Shown here: one piece after another, positions 34,701-46,700 of the stretch
Numbering within the stretch: the first letter of the stretch is position 1
Layout: each line of letters starts with the position of its first letter
NCBI GenBank assembly: GCA_012934845.2
Contig: WNNJ02000884.1
Coordinates: forward strand, 1 to 64,000
Length of the DNA stretch: 64,000 nucleotides
Source: Pomphorhynchus laevis
Taxonomy: Eukaryota; Acanthocephala; Palaeacanthocephala; Echinorhynchida; Pomphorhynchidae
Direction: 5' to 3'
Notes under the pieces: model-generated
Seen by the model: the letters and a program-made list of their open reading frames with translations, nothing else
Databases searched by the model: none
Told to the model about the DNA's origin: nothing
Program-made: the position numbers and the translations under genes

Positions 34701-37700
34701 TGCCTCATTGCATCTAGCACCACAACGAGAAATAGATCTGCGAGAATGGACATTGCGTGTATGAATTTTTCAGAGGGTAGGATGGAGCGGTCTTATGTCG
34801 ACATTTGCGTTTTCAACCATTTAGCTCCATCCTATGCTCACCAAACTGTCAGTTCCACATTCGACTATCATTCAAATCGCAAGATGGCTAAATATGGCGA
34901 GCGTGTTTCACTGGTGGAGGATGGGATTTTCATACCAGCCATTGTTTCGACTGCTGCTGGAATTGGGAGAGAATTGGATCTCTTATTAAGAAAAGCTGCA
35001 CGATATATTGCCATCAAAAGCAAACAATCGTACGCAAACTGCATTTCTGACATACGAAGGCGATTATGCTTTAGCGCACAAAGAACGATCTCTGCGACTA
35101 TTCGGATGGCAGAGTTAACTACTGTTTCACATTGAGAGACTTTTTGTATTATATTGCCCAGTCTGGGATCGTAAATTTCAATTTGAGGCCCATTTGCGGG
35201 AACCTAAGTTAATATGATTATTTTTAATAAATTGTTCATTAAAAAAAATAAAATAAAATAAAATATGCCTTCTGGATTATACGAGAAAGATAATCACTTT
35301 CATATGATAAAATTTGAAGCGTCATCAAAGTTCATATTATGACCTAAATTCAATACATGTTGTGATATAGCATCCACCATATTACCCCGTTTAATATTAT
35401 ATTTATGTTGTGACATACGCTTTTCCAATCCTTGTCCAGTTTGACCAATATAAGAGGAGGAACAGTTATCACATGGTATCTTATAGACAACGGACATTTC
35501 ATTAAATTTTGGTTTTAATTTAAAAATGTTATGCAATTTAGGCAATTTTTTATTGTAAATTATTACATCCGTAATATTACTAGATATTTTATTTTTATAT
35601 ATAAATTTATTAAATAAGGAGTTCCATTTTTTATTAATCAAAGGAATTCCGAGATATATTTTTTATTTCGAAGGTCCAAAATATTTCTTTCTTTTCACAA
35701 CATCACAACTTTTATAGTAAGCTTTTTTAATAGCCCATTCGGGAAAACCACTGTTGATTAAACCAAAACAATAATTGAATAACTCTCTTTTAACAAATTT
35801 TCCTTAGAGCAAATCATTCTAGCTCGGTGAAAAAGGGACATGGCAGCTGCAATCAACCATTTTTTGAGTACATAGGAGTTCTAAGATGTAATTTCAGGTA
35901 ATAGTTCACTCTTTCGAAAAACTTTAGTTTGATATATTTGATTAGAATCTTTAAAAACTAAAACATCTAAGAAAGGTAAACCAGTTTCGGTTTCTAAACC
36001 AACATTCCACTGTATATGTGGGTCTTTTGAATTTAATTCACTTAACAAATAGTGGTCATTAACATTGTTTTCACAGACAATAAAAATATCGTCTACATAA
36101 CGATACCAATTAATAATAAAATTAAATTCTTTAACAAATCTTGCTTCCCAGTACTTCATATAAATTTCCGCTAGTATAGGTGCTAGTAAATTATCCATGG
36201 CTAAACCATCAACCTGGTCCCACATCTGAGATCCAAACAAAAAATTACATTTCTGAGTGCAGAGAACCAACAAATTAGTCCAGTCATCTTTATTAAGAAA
36301 CAACTTAATGAATTATTATTTACAATTAATATTGGTTGACAATGGAATATTTGTAAAAAGAGACTTAACATCAACAGTAAGTATTTTAATATCATTGGAA
36401 TGCTTTTAATTAAATTAGAATATAGTGGACCATCTCTAATGAAAGAAAAATGATTGTTAGTAGCATTTTGTTTTAATAAAGTAGATATATATTTGGAGAT
36501 CTTATAAGAATAAGTAGAGTAGGATTCAACAATAGGACGTGCACAATGATAACTCATATGAATCTTAGGTAACAAATATAGAAATCCAGGTTTTGAGTTC
36601 TCGGCCTTGTAAACCTTTTTAACATTTTCAGGAATTTTATTACAGCTTACACAGAAATTTATTATACTCATTTTGACGAATAGGCGTAGGATCGTTTTCC
36701 AATCGTACAAACTTAATATCATTTAAAATATTGGTGCCCAAATTAGCATATTCTTCTTTATCCATCATAACTAATTTACCACCCCTATCAGACTTTGCTA
36801 CAACTAAATCTGTATTTTTTAATTCTTTACTTACATTTTGTATAGTTCTGTTTAAAACATTATTTCCACAAGTAAATTTTTACACGTAGATTTCAATTCT
36901 TTATCATAATTACAAATTTTGTGTCCTAATAACGGTAACAACTTATGCCTTATTTTAGGAATATATTTGCTTAAATCTGACCCTATTATTTCTTTACTTT
37001 AAGAATTATTTAAAAGTCTACCTATATTTATGTTATCTATACATTTATATATAAAGTTTATAGTTAATGTATATTTTCCATTGTTATTATTAACATTTAT
37101 TGTCCGATTATAGTATTTTGTATTACAATAACTGTCAAAAAATTAATCAATATAAAAAATATTTAATCTATATTTATACATAGCATTTTCCTTAATTCAT
37201 TGTTTTCAATTAATTCTAGATTATGGGTACATATATGTACATTTATTTTATCAAAACTAAGACTTTTACAATTGCATTCTGTTTCCATTATGCTTCTAAT
37301 ATTATCGTTACATATTAATTTTAATTCTTTATTATAATTACAAATTTTTCGTCCTAATGGTGGTATGAGTTTATACCTTATTTTAGAAATATATTTACTT
37401 AAATCTGACCCTATTATTTCTTTACTTTTAGAATTATTTAAAAGTCCGGCTATATTTATGTTATCTTTACATTTATATATAAAGTTTATGGTTAATGTAT
37501 ATTTTTTATTGTTATTACTAACGTTTATTGACCTTAAAAAAGTTTGAGATCTAAAGTAAATACATTTAAGATCTAAAGTAAATACATTTATTTCTCTATA
37601 TTATCAAGTATTCATCTATATTATCAAGTTTACCACTGCTGTTGCAAGTTCTACACATCTCAATTGCAATCTAAAAAACAATCGGATTTCCAAAATCAGG

Positions 37701-40700
37701 GATTGGGCAAATTTACATTACTAATGCCCTGGGGTGTGCCTTCGGCTTCACTAAAGTGTTGCTCATGCAATGGTGCAGCCGCCAAATGCAAAGGTTGTAG
37801 ATGTGCGAGGGCAAATAAACCTTGCACAAATTGCTCTGCTATAAACTGTATGCGGAAGTTCATTTCCTCGCATCAACAAGATCACAACGATATCAGAATT
37901 CCGATTGAGCATGCGGCAATATATGGAGACAATAGAGACTCTTTACGAATCGAGCCATCCCTAAAAAATCGGTGGACAACATGAACGATTAAACTGAAAT
38001 CCTTCAGTTTGAACGCGGGTGCGCAGATCATCACACAATGATGTTCTTGGCCGTGTAAACCTTTTTAACATTTTCAGGAATTTTATTACAGCTTACACAG
38101 AAATTTATTGTACTCATTTTGACGAATAAGCGTAGGATCGTTTTCCAATCGTACAAACTTAATATCATTTAAAATTTTGGTGCCCAAATTAGCATATTAT
38201 TCTTTATCCATCACAACAAATTTACCACCCTTATCAGATTTTGCTACAACTAAATGTGTATTTTTTAATTCTTTACTTGCATTTTGTATAGTTCTGTTTA
38301 AAACATTATTTCCACAAGTAGATTTTTACATGTAGATTTCAATTCTTTATCATAATTAAAGATTTTGTGTCCTAATGGCGGTAACAACTTATACCTTATT
38401 TTAGGAATATATTTGCTTAAATCTGACCCTATTAATTTTTTACTTTTAGAAAAAAAATTATAACTGTTCTAGCAAATTACACAAATTACCACAAGGAGCG
38501 CAGTTTTAAAAATTGTAAACTATTGCAACCTACAGTTAATGGGAGCCAAGAAGAAAAATCTACCAAAAGCCAAGCGAGCAATCTCTGTTGATACCGATAA
38601 AACCGGCAAGCTCGAGAACATACAAGTGGAATGCTCCGCTAGCGGCTGTCAAATCTTGACATCAGTAACACATAATTGTGCTTTGGGTCAGGAAACTTGT
38701 GGCGGACCACCGTTCTACTGCGGATTCTGTGCGGCGAAGCAAATCAACTTGTTAATAAAACGCTTAGAGCAATTGGAAATGGCATCGCAACATGATCGAA
38801 TTTCTCAAATTTCTGACAAATCTACTGAGACAGTGAAGGAGCCGCAAATTGTATCGCAGCACGATGGATTTTGTCAAGTTTATGATAAATCTACCAAGAC
38901 AGTAACGGAGCCGCAAATTGTTACAACTAATGTATTTTCACTCCCCGACACCCCACGTCCCGTCCTTTCAGTCTCGTCTCTCAATACCTTGCATCCATCA
39001 ATCAAAATCACCTCCACCAACCTCCACTATCCTTCCACTCATAACCTTTCCTCACATCGCTTGCCACCCTCTTTATTATAATTATCCTCTATGTCTTCCG
39101 TCGTCAAACCAAATCCCTCTAAATCATCAACTGCCAGCTCTTCTATCGTGATCTCACCTACTCACGTCAGTCGTCCTCCTTTACGGAAGCGCTTTGCTTC
39201 TCGCGATCGTGGCGTCATTGTCACTAATATTACGCCTTCTAACTCCTTATCTCCACAAGCACGTCTAGACTACGATGTTTCCGCCTTTAGATCAATCCTC
39301 TCGTCTATTGTCCCTGCGGATAAACCAACCTTTTTCAAGGACATCTCTCCTGTCGCATTCATCCGTCTAAACAAATCTTCTCAATCTAATCCTTCCCAGC
39401 CCCCTCTTCTAAAAATTGTTTTCAAGCATCGCTCTCACGCGTCTTCTGTCCTCTCTCAACGATTCAAACTCATGTCATCTTCAACCACTCAAATTTTCCC
39501 CGATCGCGCCCCTTCTGAAATCGCTCAAATCTCTTCAGCCCGCATCGAAAAACGCCGTCGCGAGGAAAACGGCGAAACATCACTCGCCATCCGAAACATA
39601 GACGGAAATTTTCAAGTTGTCCACACCCGTCCAAAAATTCGATGGCGCTCCATCTCTCCTATGTGTCTTCTCTACTAGACTCTTTCGCCACAACACACGG
39701 ATTCTGCCTTGGTCTCCTTAACACTAGATATATTCTCAATAAATCCGATCTTATACTCAACCTATTCACCAAGCAATCCATCGATATCTTCTGCCTCACC
39801 GAATCCTGGCACTCAGATTCCGACGACCTTACCATTCGCCGTCTGCTCTCTAACGGTTGCTCCCTAGTCGAATCCGGTCGTCCCCTCAGCTCATGCCCTT
39901 CTAAATTCTCTAATCATGGCGGCATCGTCGCATTCGCGCGTAACCCAGCGTCTCTTCGCAAAATCAATCCCCCTTGAATTAAGGATTGATTTCATCTTCC
40001 CGGTCTCACCTACAGAAGTATCATCTGTCCTCATGTCCTTGCCCAACAAAACTTCACCTGCCGATCCCCTGCCTACTCACATATTAAAATCTATATGCTT
40101 ATCGATATCCCGTATTCTCACAACCTTGTTTAACTCGTCCATCCGCAGTCGTCTCTTCCCTTCACACTGGAAATCCGCAATTGTTCGTCCCCTCCTTAAG
40201 AAACAATCGCTCGACCCTATCCTTCCTTCTAGCTATCGCCCTATTTCACTACTCCCTACTCTTTCTAAGCTCTTAGAACGCCTAATCTTAATACAAATCA
40301 ACGCTTATTTCTATTCATCTAATCTCTACCCTCCTTTCCAATCCGCTTTCCCCTCTAATCTCTCGACAGAAATCGCATGCATAAAAGTGTACAACGACTT
40401 ACTCATTTCTCGAGACAAGGCTCTATATAGTGTTCTCATCTCTCTCGACCTCTCCTCCGCATTCGACATTGTCGACCACTCCGTCCTCCTTTCTCGCCTT
40501 CGTTATGATTACGGCTTTTCTTCCTCCTCCGTAGCATGGTTCGCCTCATATCTATCCGACCGTTCCTTTCGCGTCTGTTCTAATTCATCATCCTCCCCTC
40601 CCATCCCTATTTTTTGCGGTGTCCCACAAGGTTCAGTCCTAGGTCCCCTGTTTTTCTCTCTTCTGCTTGGCGATCTATCTCCGTTTATCAAACCTTACTC

Positions 40701-43700
40701 CTTTAAGGTCATGCAATACGCCGATGACATTCTAATCTATGCTCATGCACCCGCACATCGCATACACGATATCGGCATTTCTGCCTCCAACTGTCTTTCT
40801 TCTATCTACAAACGTCTCTCCAATCTCCATCTCGTTCTAAACCCCGAAAGTCCAAAATAATGTGGATCCTCCCCCGTAAACCAAACATATCTCCTTCCAC
40901 TGTATATTTTGCCTAATCAATCATCCCCATAGTCCACAATCTCACTTTCTTAGGCTTCCATTTCGATGATCACCTTTCCCTTAAACCCTTCGTCCGTGAC
41001 AAGGTCCGCTCATCTAACTTAATTCTCCGTGACATCCGCCGTATCCGCCCCCTTATCGACTTCCGTTTTTGTATGTCTCTTCTTTCATCGCTTTTTTTCT
41101 CTTAAATCGATTACTGCCTTAGCCTTTCGCCAATTCTCTAAAATTCCATAATCCTACCCCTACAACGAATAATCAACACCGCCATTCGAGTGCTCTTTCG
41201 TCTCCGTCGCTTCGACCACACATCCACATATTTTGCCCAACTCTCCTGGCCCACCATCCACATCCGCATCAAACTCCGCCTTCTCGTTACTTTTCGTCTC
41301 ATCGTTGCCGGCTCCCGGTCGTTCATCATCCTTCCTTTCTTAGACGACACTCGTCCCACCTCGCTATCGCTGCGTTCCTGTCATAACTCTTACTCCACGT
41401 TCCTATTTACTCCAACAACTACAGTCTCCGATCCTTTCTCGTCGCCGCCTCACTCGCCTGGAATCAACTCCCTCTCGACGTCCGCCGCGCCCCCTCCTTT
41501 ATCACATTCAAACACCTCCTCCGTTCACACCTTCTCGACACCTGATTCACAGTTTTGTTTTGTTGTGTTCATGTAAGCGGGCGCTGGCACGCATTTGCCA
41601 CGTTAAAATAAATCCCTTTTTTCTATACATTTATATTTAAAATTTATGGTTAATGTATATTTTTTATTGTTATTACTAACATTTATTGTTTTTTTGTATC
41701 TAAATGCCGTTCCCATAAAAAAGAAATTAAATATTTCTTCGATATTTCGTTCGCTAACCGCAAACAGTATTGTAATATAGCAAACAGTATTGCTTTTAGT
41801 ATTGTAATAGCAAATTATAACTATTCTAGCAAATTACAATACTTCTTGATAATGTCCGCGGGTAGCGAACGAAATATCGAAGAAATATTCAATTTCTTTT
41901 TTCTGGGAATGGCATTTAGATACAAAAATAATTATTCCCCCCCAGAATGTCTCATTCCGTTTCAAAATAACATTTATTGACCTTAAAAAAGTTTGAGATC
42001 TAAAGTAACTACATTTGAGATCTAAAGTAAATACATTTATTCCTCTATATTATCAAGTATTCGTCTATATTATCAAGTTTACCACTGCTGTTGCAAGTTC
42101 TACACATCTCAATTACAATCTAAAAAAACAATCGGATTTTCAAAATCAGGGATTGGGCAAATTTACATTAATAATGCCCTGGGGTGTGCATTCGGCTTCA
42201 CTAAAGCGTTGCTCATGCAATGGCGCAGCCTCCAAATGCAAAGGTTGTAGATGTGCGAGGGCAAATAAACCTTGCACAAATTGCTCTGCTATAAACTGTA
42301 TGCGGAAGTTCATTTCCTCGCATCAACAAGATCACAACGATGTCAGAATTCCGATTGAGCATGCGACAATATATGGAGAGAATAGATGCTCTTTACGGAT
42401 CGAGCCATCCCCTAAAAAATCGGGTGATAACGAACGATAAAACTGAAATCCTTCAGTTTGAACGCGGGAGCGCAGATCTTCACAATAGGCTTTACAATGA
42501 AATTATTTACCTGTGACCCAACCTATGTAAAATTCCCAACTATAACGAGAGTAGAAAATTAATAACGCTACTGAGCAGCCAGTATGAAAATTTTGTCAAC
42601 CGTCCGGATGACAGACCTCTTGCTTTACGAATCGCGACAGTCATGGGTCACCTTATTCTGCAACGAATTCCATCGAATTGTGTTAGTGAAATTCGCAACA
42701 GTTTAAAGCGTAGAATGTCCATGTGGATGGATGGAGATATACCTGAATTATACAAGGAAGCGAAATATCTACAGAACCGAATAACATCAAGGTTACATCA
42801 AACCCAAAATAAAAATATTTTAGTAAAGAACTTCACGAAACTAGTTGTCTCCGGAAAACTCTCTGCTGCCAGACAGTTTTTATCGAGTCGTGGGTTCAAG
42901 GGCCAGCATCTTAGATTTAGATCACAAGATTGAGAACGTTTCAGTTCTTCAAAAGTTAATTTCGCTACATCCTGCACCGGCAGAAGTGGCAGACCAACAT
43001 GTCTTATCGAAACCAGTGACCGGGTATCAAGGAGCATCATGCAGTGAGATTTAGTAGTATGTGCGCCGAATATATTATATCTGCCGCCAAGAATACACGT
43101 GGGTCTGCTGGACCTTCTGGACTCGATGCAGATAATTGGCGATCGATGCTAAGGTCGTTTGGAGACGAGTCAAAAAAATTAGCAGAAACCATATTAAACT
43201 TTGCTATCGCTATAGCAACTGAACACATTGATTCAGATAGTTTCAGGCCCTATACAGATTGTCGGTTAATTCCACTCGATATATGTCCTGGTGTACGGCC
43301 AATCGGGATTGGAGAGGTCATAAGGCGTATTGTCGGGAGAGCAATATTACGAATCATAAAACCGGACATCATGCTGATGGTAGCAAATTCAAAACAGCTA
43401 TGTGCAGGACAACGATGTGGAACGGAGGCTGACATCCACGCTGTCAGAGACGCTTTCGAAGGCTCTCAAAAAAGCTGTGTCTTAATGCTTGACGCCAGCA
43501 ACGCCTTCAACCAAATCAACCGTAAGCTAATGTTGAGGAACATCAAATTTGTATGTACGGCACTCAACAATTCTAACTAATACATATTTATCTCCGTCGA
43601 TATTAACAGTCCAAGACAATGACATACTTTCATATGAAGGAATAACACAAGGTGACCCGTTCGCAATAATCGCATTTGCAGCTGCGACTATTCCCCTCAT

Positions 43701-46700
43701 AAATGAATTACTTTGATCAAGACGGCTTGACGATAAAGAATGATGGTATCTAAATGTTGGGCAGGTATATTGGAACTGAAGAATTCAGAAAACAGAAAAT
43801 CGAAAAGAGGGTAGCAGAATGGATTGATCAGATATCACTGCTGACAGAAGTAGCAAAGTGCGACAGCCAAGTTGCACGTACGATGCTCATAAAATCGTTA
43901 CAAAATCAATGGACATATTTACAACGCACCTGCGATATTAACAGTGAGTGGCTAAATCCTTTATCAGAAATGATTTTACAAAAGCTAGTACCAGAAATCA
44001 TAGGAATACCAAACATAGACATGGAGTTACGTAGCATTATATGTCTTCCGCTAAGATTAGGAGGGATGGGTGTAAGCGACCCAAGCAATGAGCCGAAAAC
44101 TGAATTTGATCGATCACAGCGTATGGTATCGCCAATTACAAATGTAAATGGATCGATATCTCAAAAATCCATTGCAATGGAGATCCATAAAGAAAAGAAA
44201 AAATAATAATATGCAAAAATTACAAATCCTTACTGAGAGTATAAGCCCCACTTTACAAAACTCAATCAAACATGCATGTTTAAAGGGGGCGTCCTCCTGG
44301 CTAAGTACACTTCCTATTGAGCAAAAAGGATTTCACTTAAGTAAGCGCGTTTTTCAGGATGCAATTGCAGTAATATATGGTTGGGACCCTATTGACCTTC
44401 CTCGAAAGTGCAGTTGTATTCCCAAGTCAAACGTCATTCATGCACTAGGATGCAAAATAGAAGGTATACCCATGATTCGTCACGATATCATGAGAGACGC
44501 GCTTGCTGCTGAATTAAAGGAAATAGGAAGTCATCCTTCAATAGAGGTAATGCTTCAACCAGTTCCTGATACAATGACATTCGAGGTATCAACAACAACC
44601 AGGGATCCGTGTGCACGAATGGATATAACGTGTCACGGCATACATAGAGAAGTTTCGGAGCGGTCCTACTTGGATATTTGTGTATTTAACCACCTTGCTC
44701 CCTCAAACGTAAAAGATAACATTGAAAATGTATACGCGTACCATGAAAATCGCAAAAGAGCGAAATACGCAGAAAGAGTACGATACATCGAGGGTGGATT
44801 TTTCGCACCAGTCATTTTTGCGTCTTCGGGAGGGACAGGACCAGTAGCAAATTATATAAATTACAATTATATCTACAAGATTACAATTATCTGGAAGATT
44901 ACAAGATTAAAAGATTACAATTATTATTATAACATACTTGATTACAAACTACCTACAATCTAAAATAAATACACTAATTACAATATCCCTGAACAAGAAT
45001 ATATACAATAATACAATTCTCGAACGTAATGCCGAAAGGGCGACCAGCTCCTCCAAAATGCTGTTCCAGCAATGGACGGGCTGCTCGCTGTAGAAGCTGT
45101 AGGTGTGCTAAAGCGAAACGTCCGTGCACTTGTTGTTCAGCCAATAATTATGAGAACGTGTTTTTGTCGGCGGATGGTATTGGAAACGCCGATCAAATGA
45201 ATGGAGCAACAATTCAAACATATGGGATTACTTTTCAAGCAGTTGGGTCCGTGTCACAATCACTACCCAATACAAATAACAGCGATACACTGCATGATAT
45301 GCCCGCTCGTATGGCATTTATTGAAGTCATGAGATGGCACCCGAATCTCTTCTACCTTCCACGCTGCAATGGGAGCCGAGAATTTTTAGATGAACTTACC
45401 AAACTTTTTGATGTAGCGTGCCTACCCGGTGACGACGGATCTGCTCTGATGAAAGTAACGATATTGTGTCAGTGTGTATTACAGAAAATTGGTTCTTCGA
45501 AAACCCGAATAATCCGCTCTTGCATGGCACGTCGCCTTCATTTATGACGAAATTATAAGATACCTGAGCTGTTACAGGAGGGTAGGTGCCTGCAGAATCA
45601 CATTCGTTCGTTGAGGAATAACACCGAAGCTGGGAACAACTGGCAAAGCTCCTTTTCCAAAGCAATGTTGGCTTGTAAAAAAGAACGCAATCCGCATAAT
45701 CGACGAGAATCCGAGCGGCAGATGCCTTAGCCCAAACGAGATTATTGAAAATGTCACTTTTAAATCGGTTCTAGAAAGTAAACACCCACCTGGTTCTGAT
45801 ATAGATGTGGAAGTTCTACTTATCGAATCATACAGAGAATGCGCTGACTTCCACTATTCCCTCTTTGAAGCCATCGACGCAACTTTAATCCAAAAATACT
45901 AAGTTAATATCCGGTTCAGCTGAGATTTCAGGTGTAAATGCCCTCTCATGGCGTCAGATGCTCACATCGTTTGACAGGGATTCTCTTAAATTAGCCTCTG
46001 TGATTGCGTCTTTGGCGAAAAGGCTGGCTAGCGGACGTGTTCCTGTGGGATCGACAGATGTTCTAGTCGCATGTAGACTGATAGCCCTTGATAAGTGTCC
46101 TGGGGTTCGTCCGATAGGAATAAGCGAAGTGTAAAGACGGATAATGGCCAAATTAATCTTATCAATCATTTCGTCCTTTATGAAATCTGTGGCGGGTAAT
46201 CTACAGCTTTGTGCGGGGCAAAAAGGAGGCACCGAATTCATCATTCGGGATATGCGAGACTCCATTAAGAATTAACCATCACATTGTCTACTCATGATAG
46301 ACGCGCACAACGCATTCAATAGAATAAACAGGAAGTTAGCGCTTGCTAATATGGAGAAGATCTGTCCAAGCCTGTCACATTTTTTGGATAACACCTACTG
46401 TCGCGATCCTATGCTCACGATTGAGAATGATATTATTTTATCGCGCGAAGGTCTAACGCAAGGCGACCCTTTAGCAATAGTAGCCTTTGCAGCCGACACC
46501 CTGTGTGAACTTCTTAAACCAGAGTGTTCCTGTTGTAACGAATGGTGTTAAGCTTCATGGTTGTCCGATTGATTTTGGGTCATATGAAAGAGAATGTGTT
46601 GGTTCCATGGTTAAGCAATGGGTGGTTCTGGTTGAGAGATTCAAGTGAGGTAGCCAATAGCTTCCAACAACTTGCATACTCAGTCCTAGTATTTGCGGTG

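Larger units (their letters stand above)
34340..34705 (-). mobile_element. PLE-B 3' region, beyond the R9 insertion
   Basis: Non-coding. Contains two imperfect copies of an about 100-bp unit (ttcaaagaaaaa ... cacactcacacacattc ... tacaaggttttt) and a hammerhead-like core at 34385-34416. Best read as the 3' end of the canonical PLE at 35271-36884, separated from it by RLE-LINE R9. Confidence 0.55.
38457..41618 (+). mobile_element. L2 copy L2e with internal deletion
   Basis: 5' end aaattataactgttctagc, short 5' UTR, ORF1 38539-39678 (stop near 39080), ORF2 start at 39642 (37-nt overlap with ORF1). The endonuclease is kept only to about residue 110, then a deletion at about 39975 jumps to just before the RT. 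RT and YADD are open to 40860; there are several shifts after that. 3' UTR hairpin 41577-41592 (one stem mismatch) and tail. Inserted into PLE sequence with loss of about 33 bp of target and no duplication. Confidence 0.82.
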
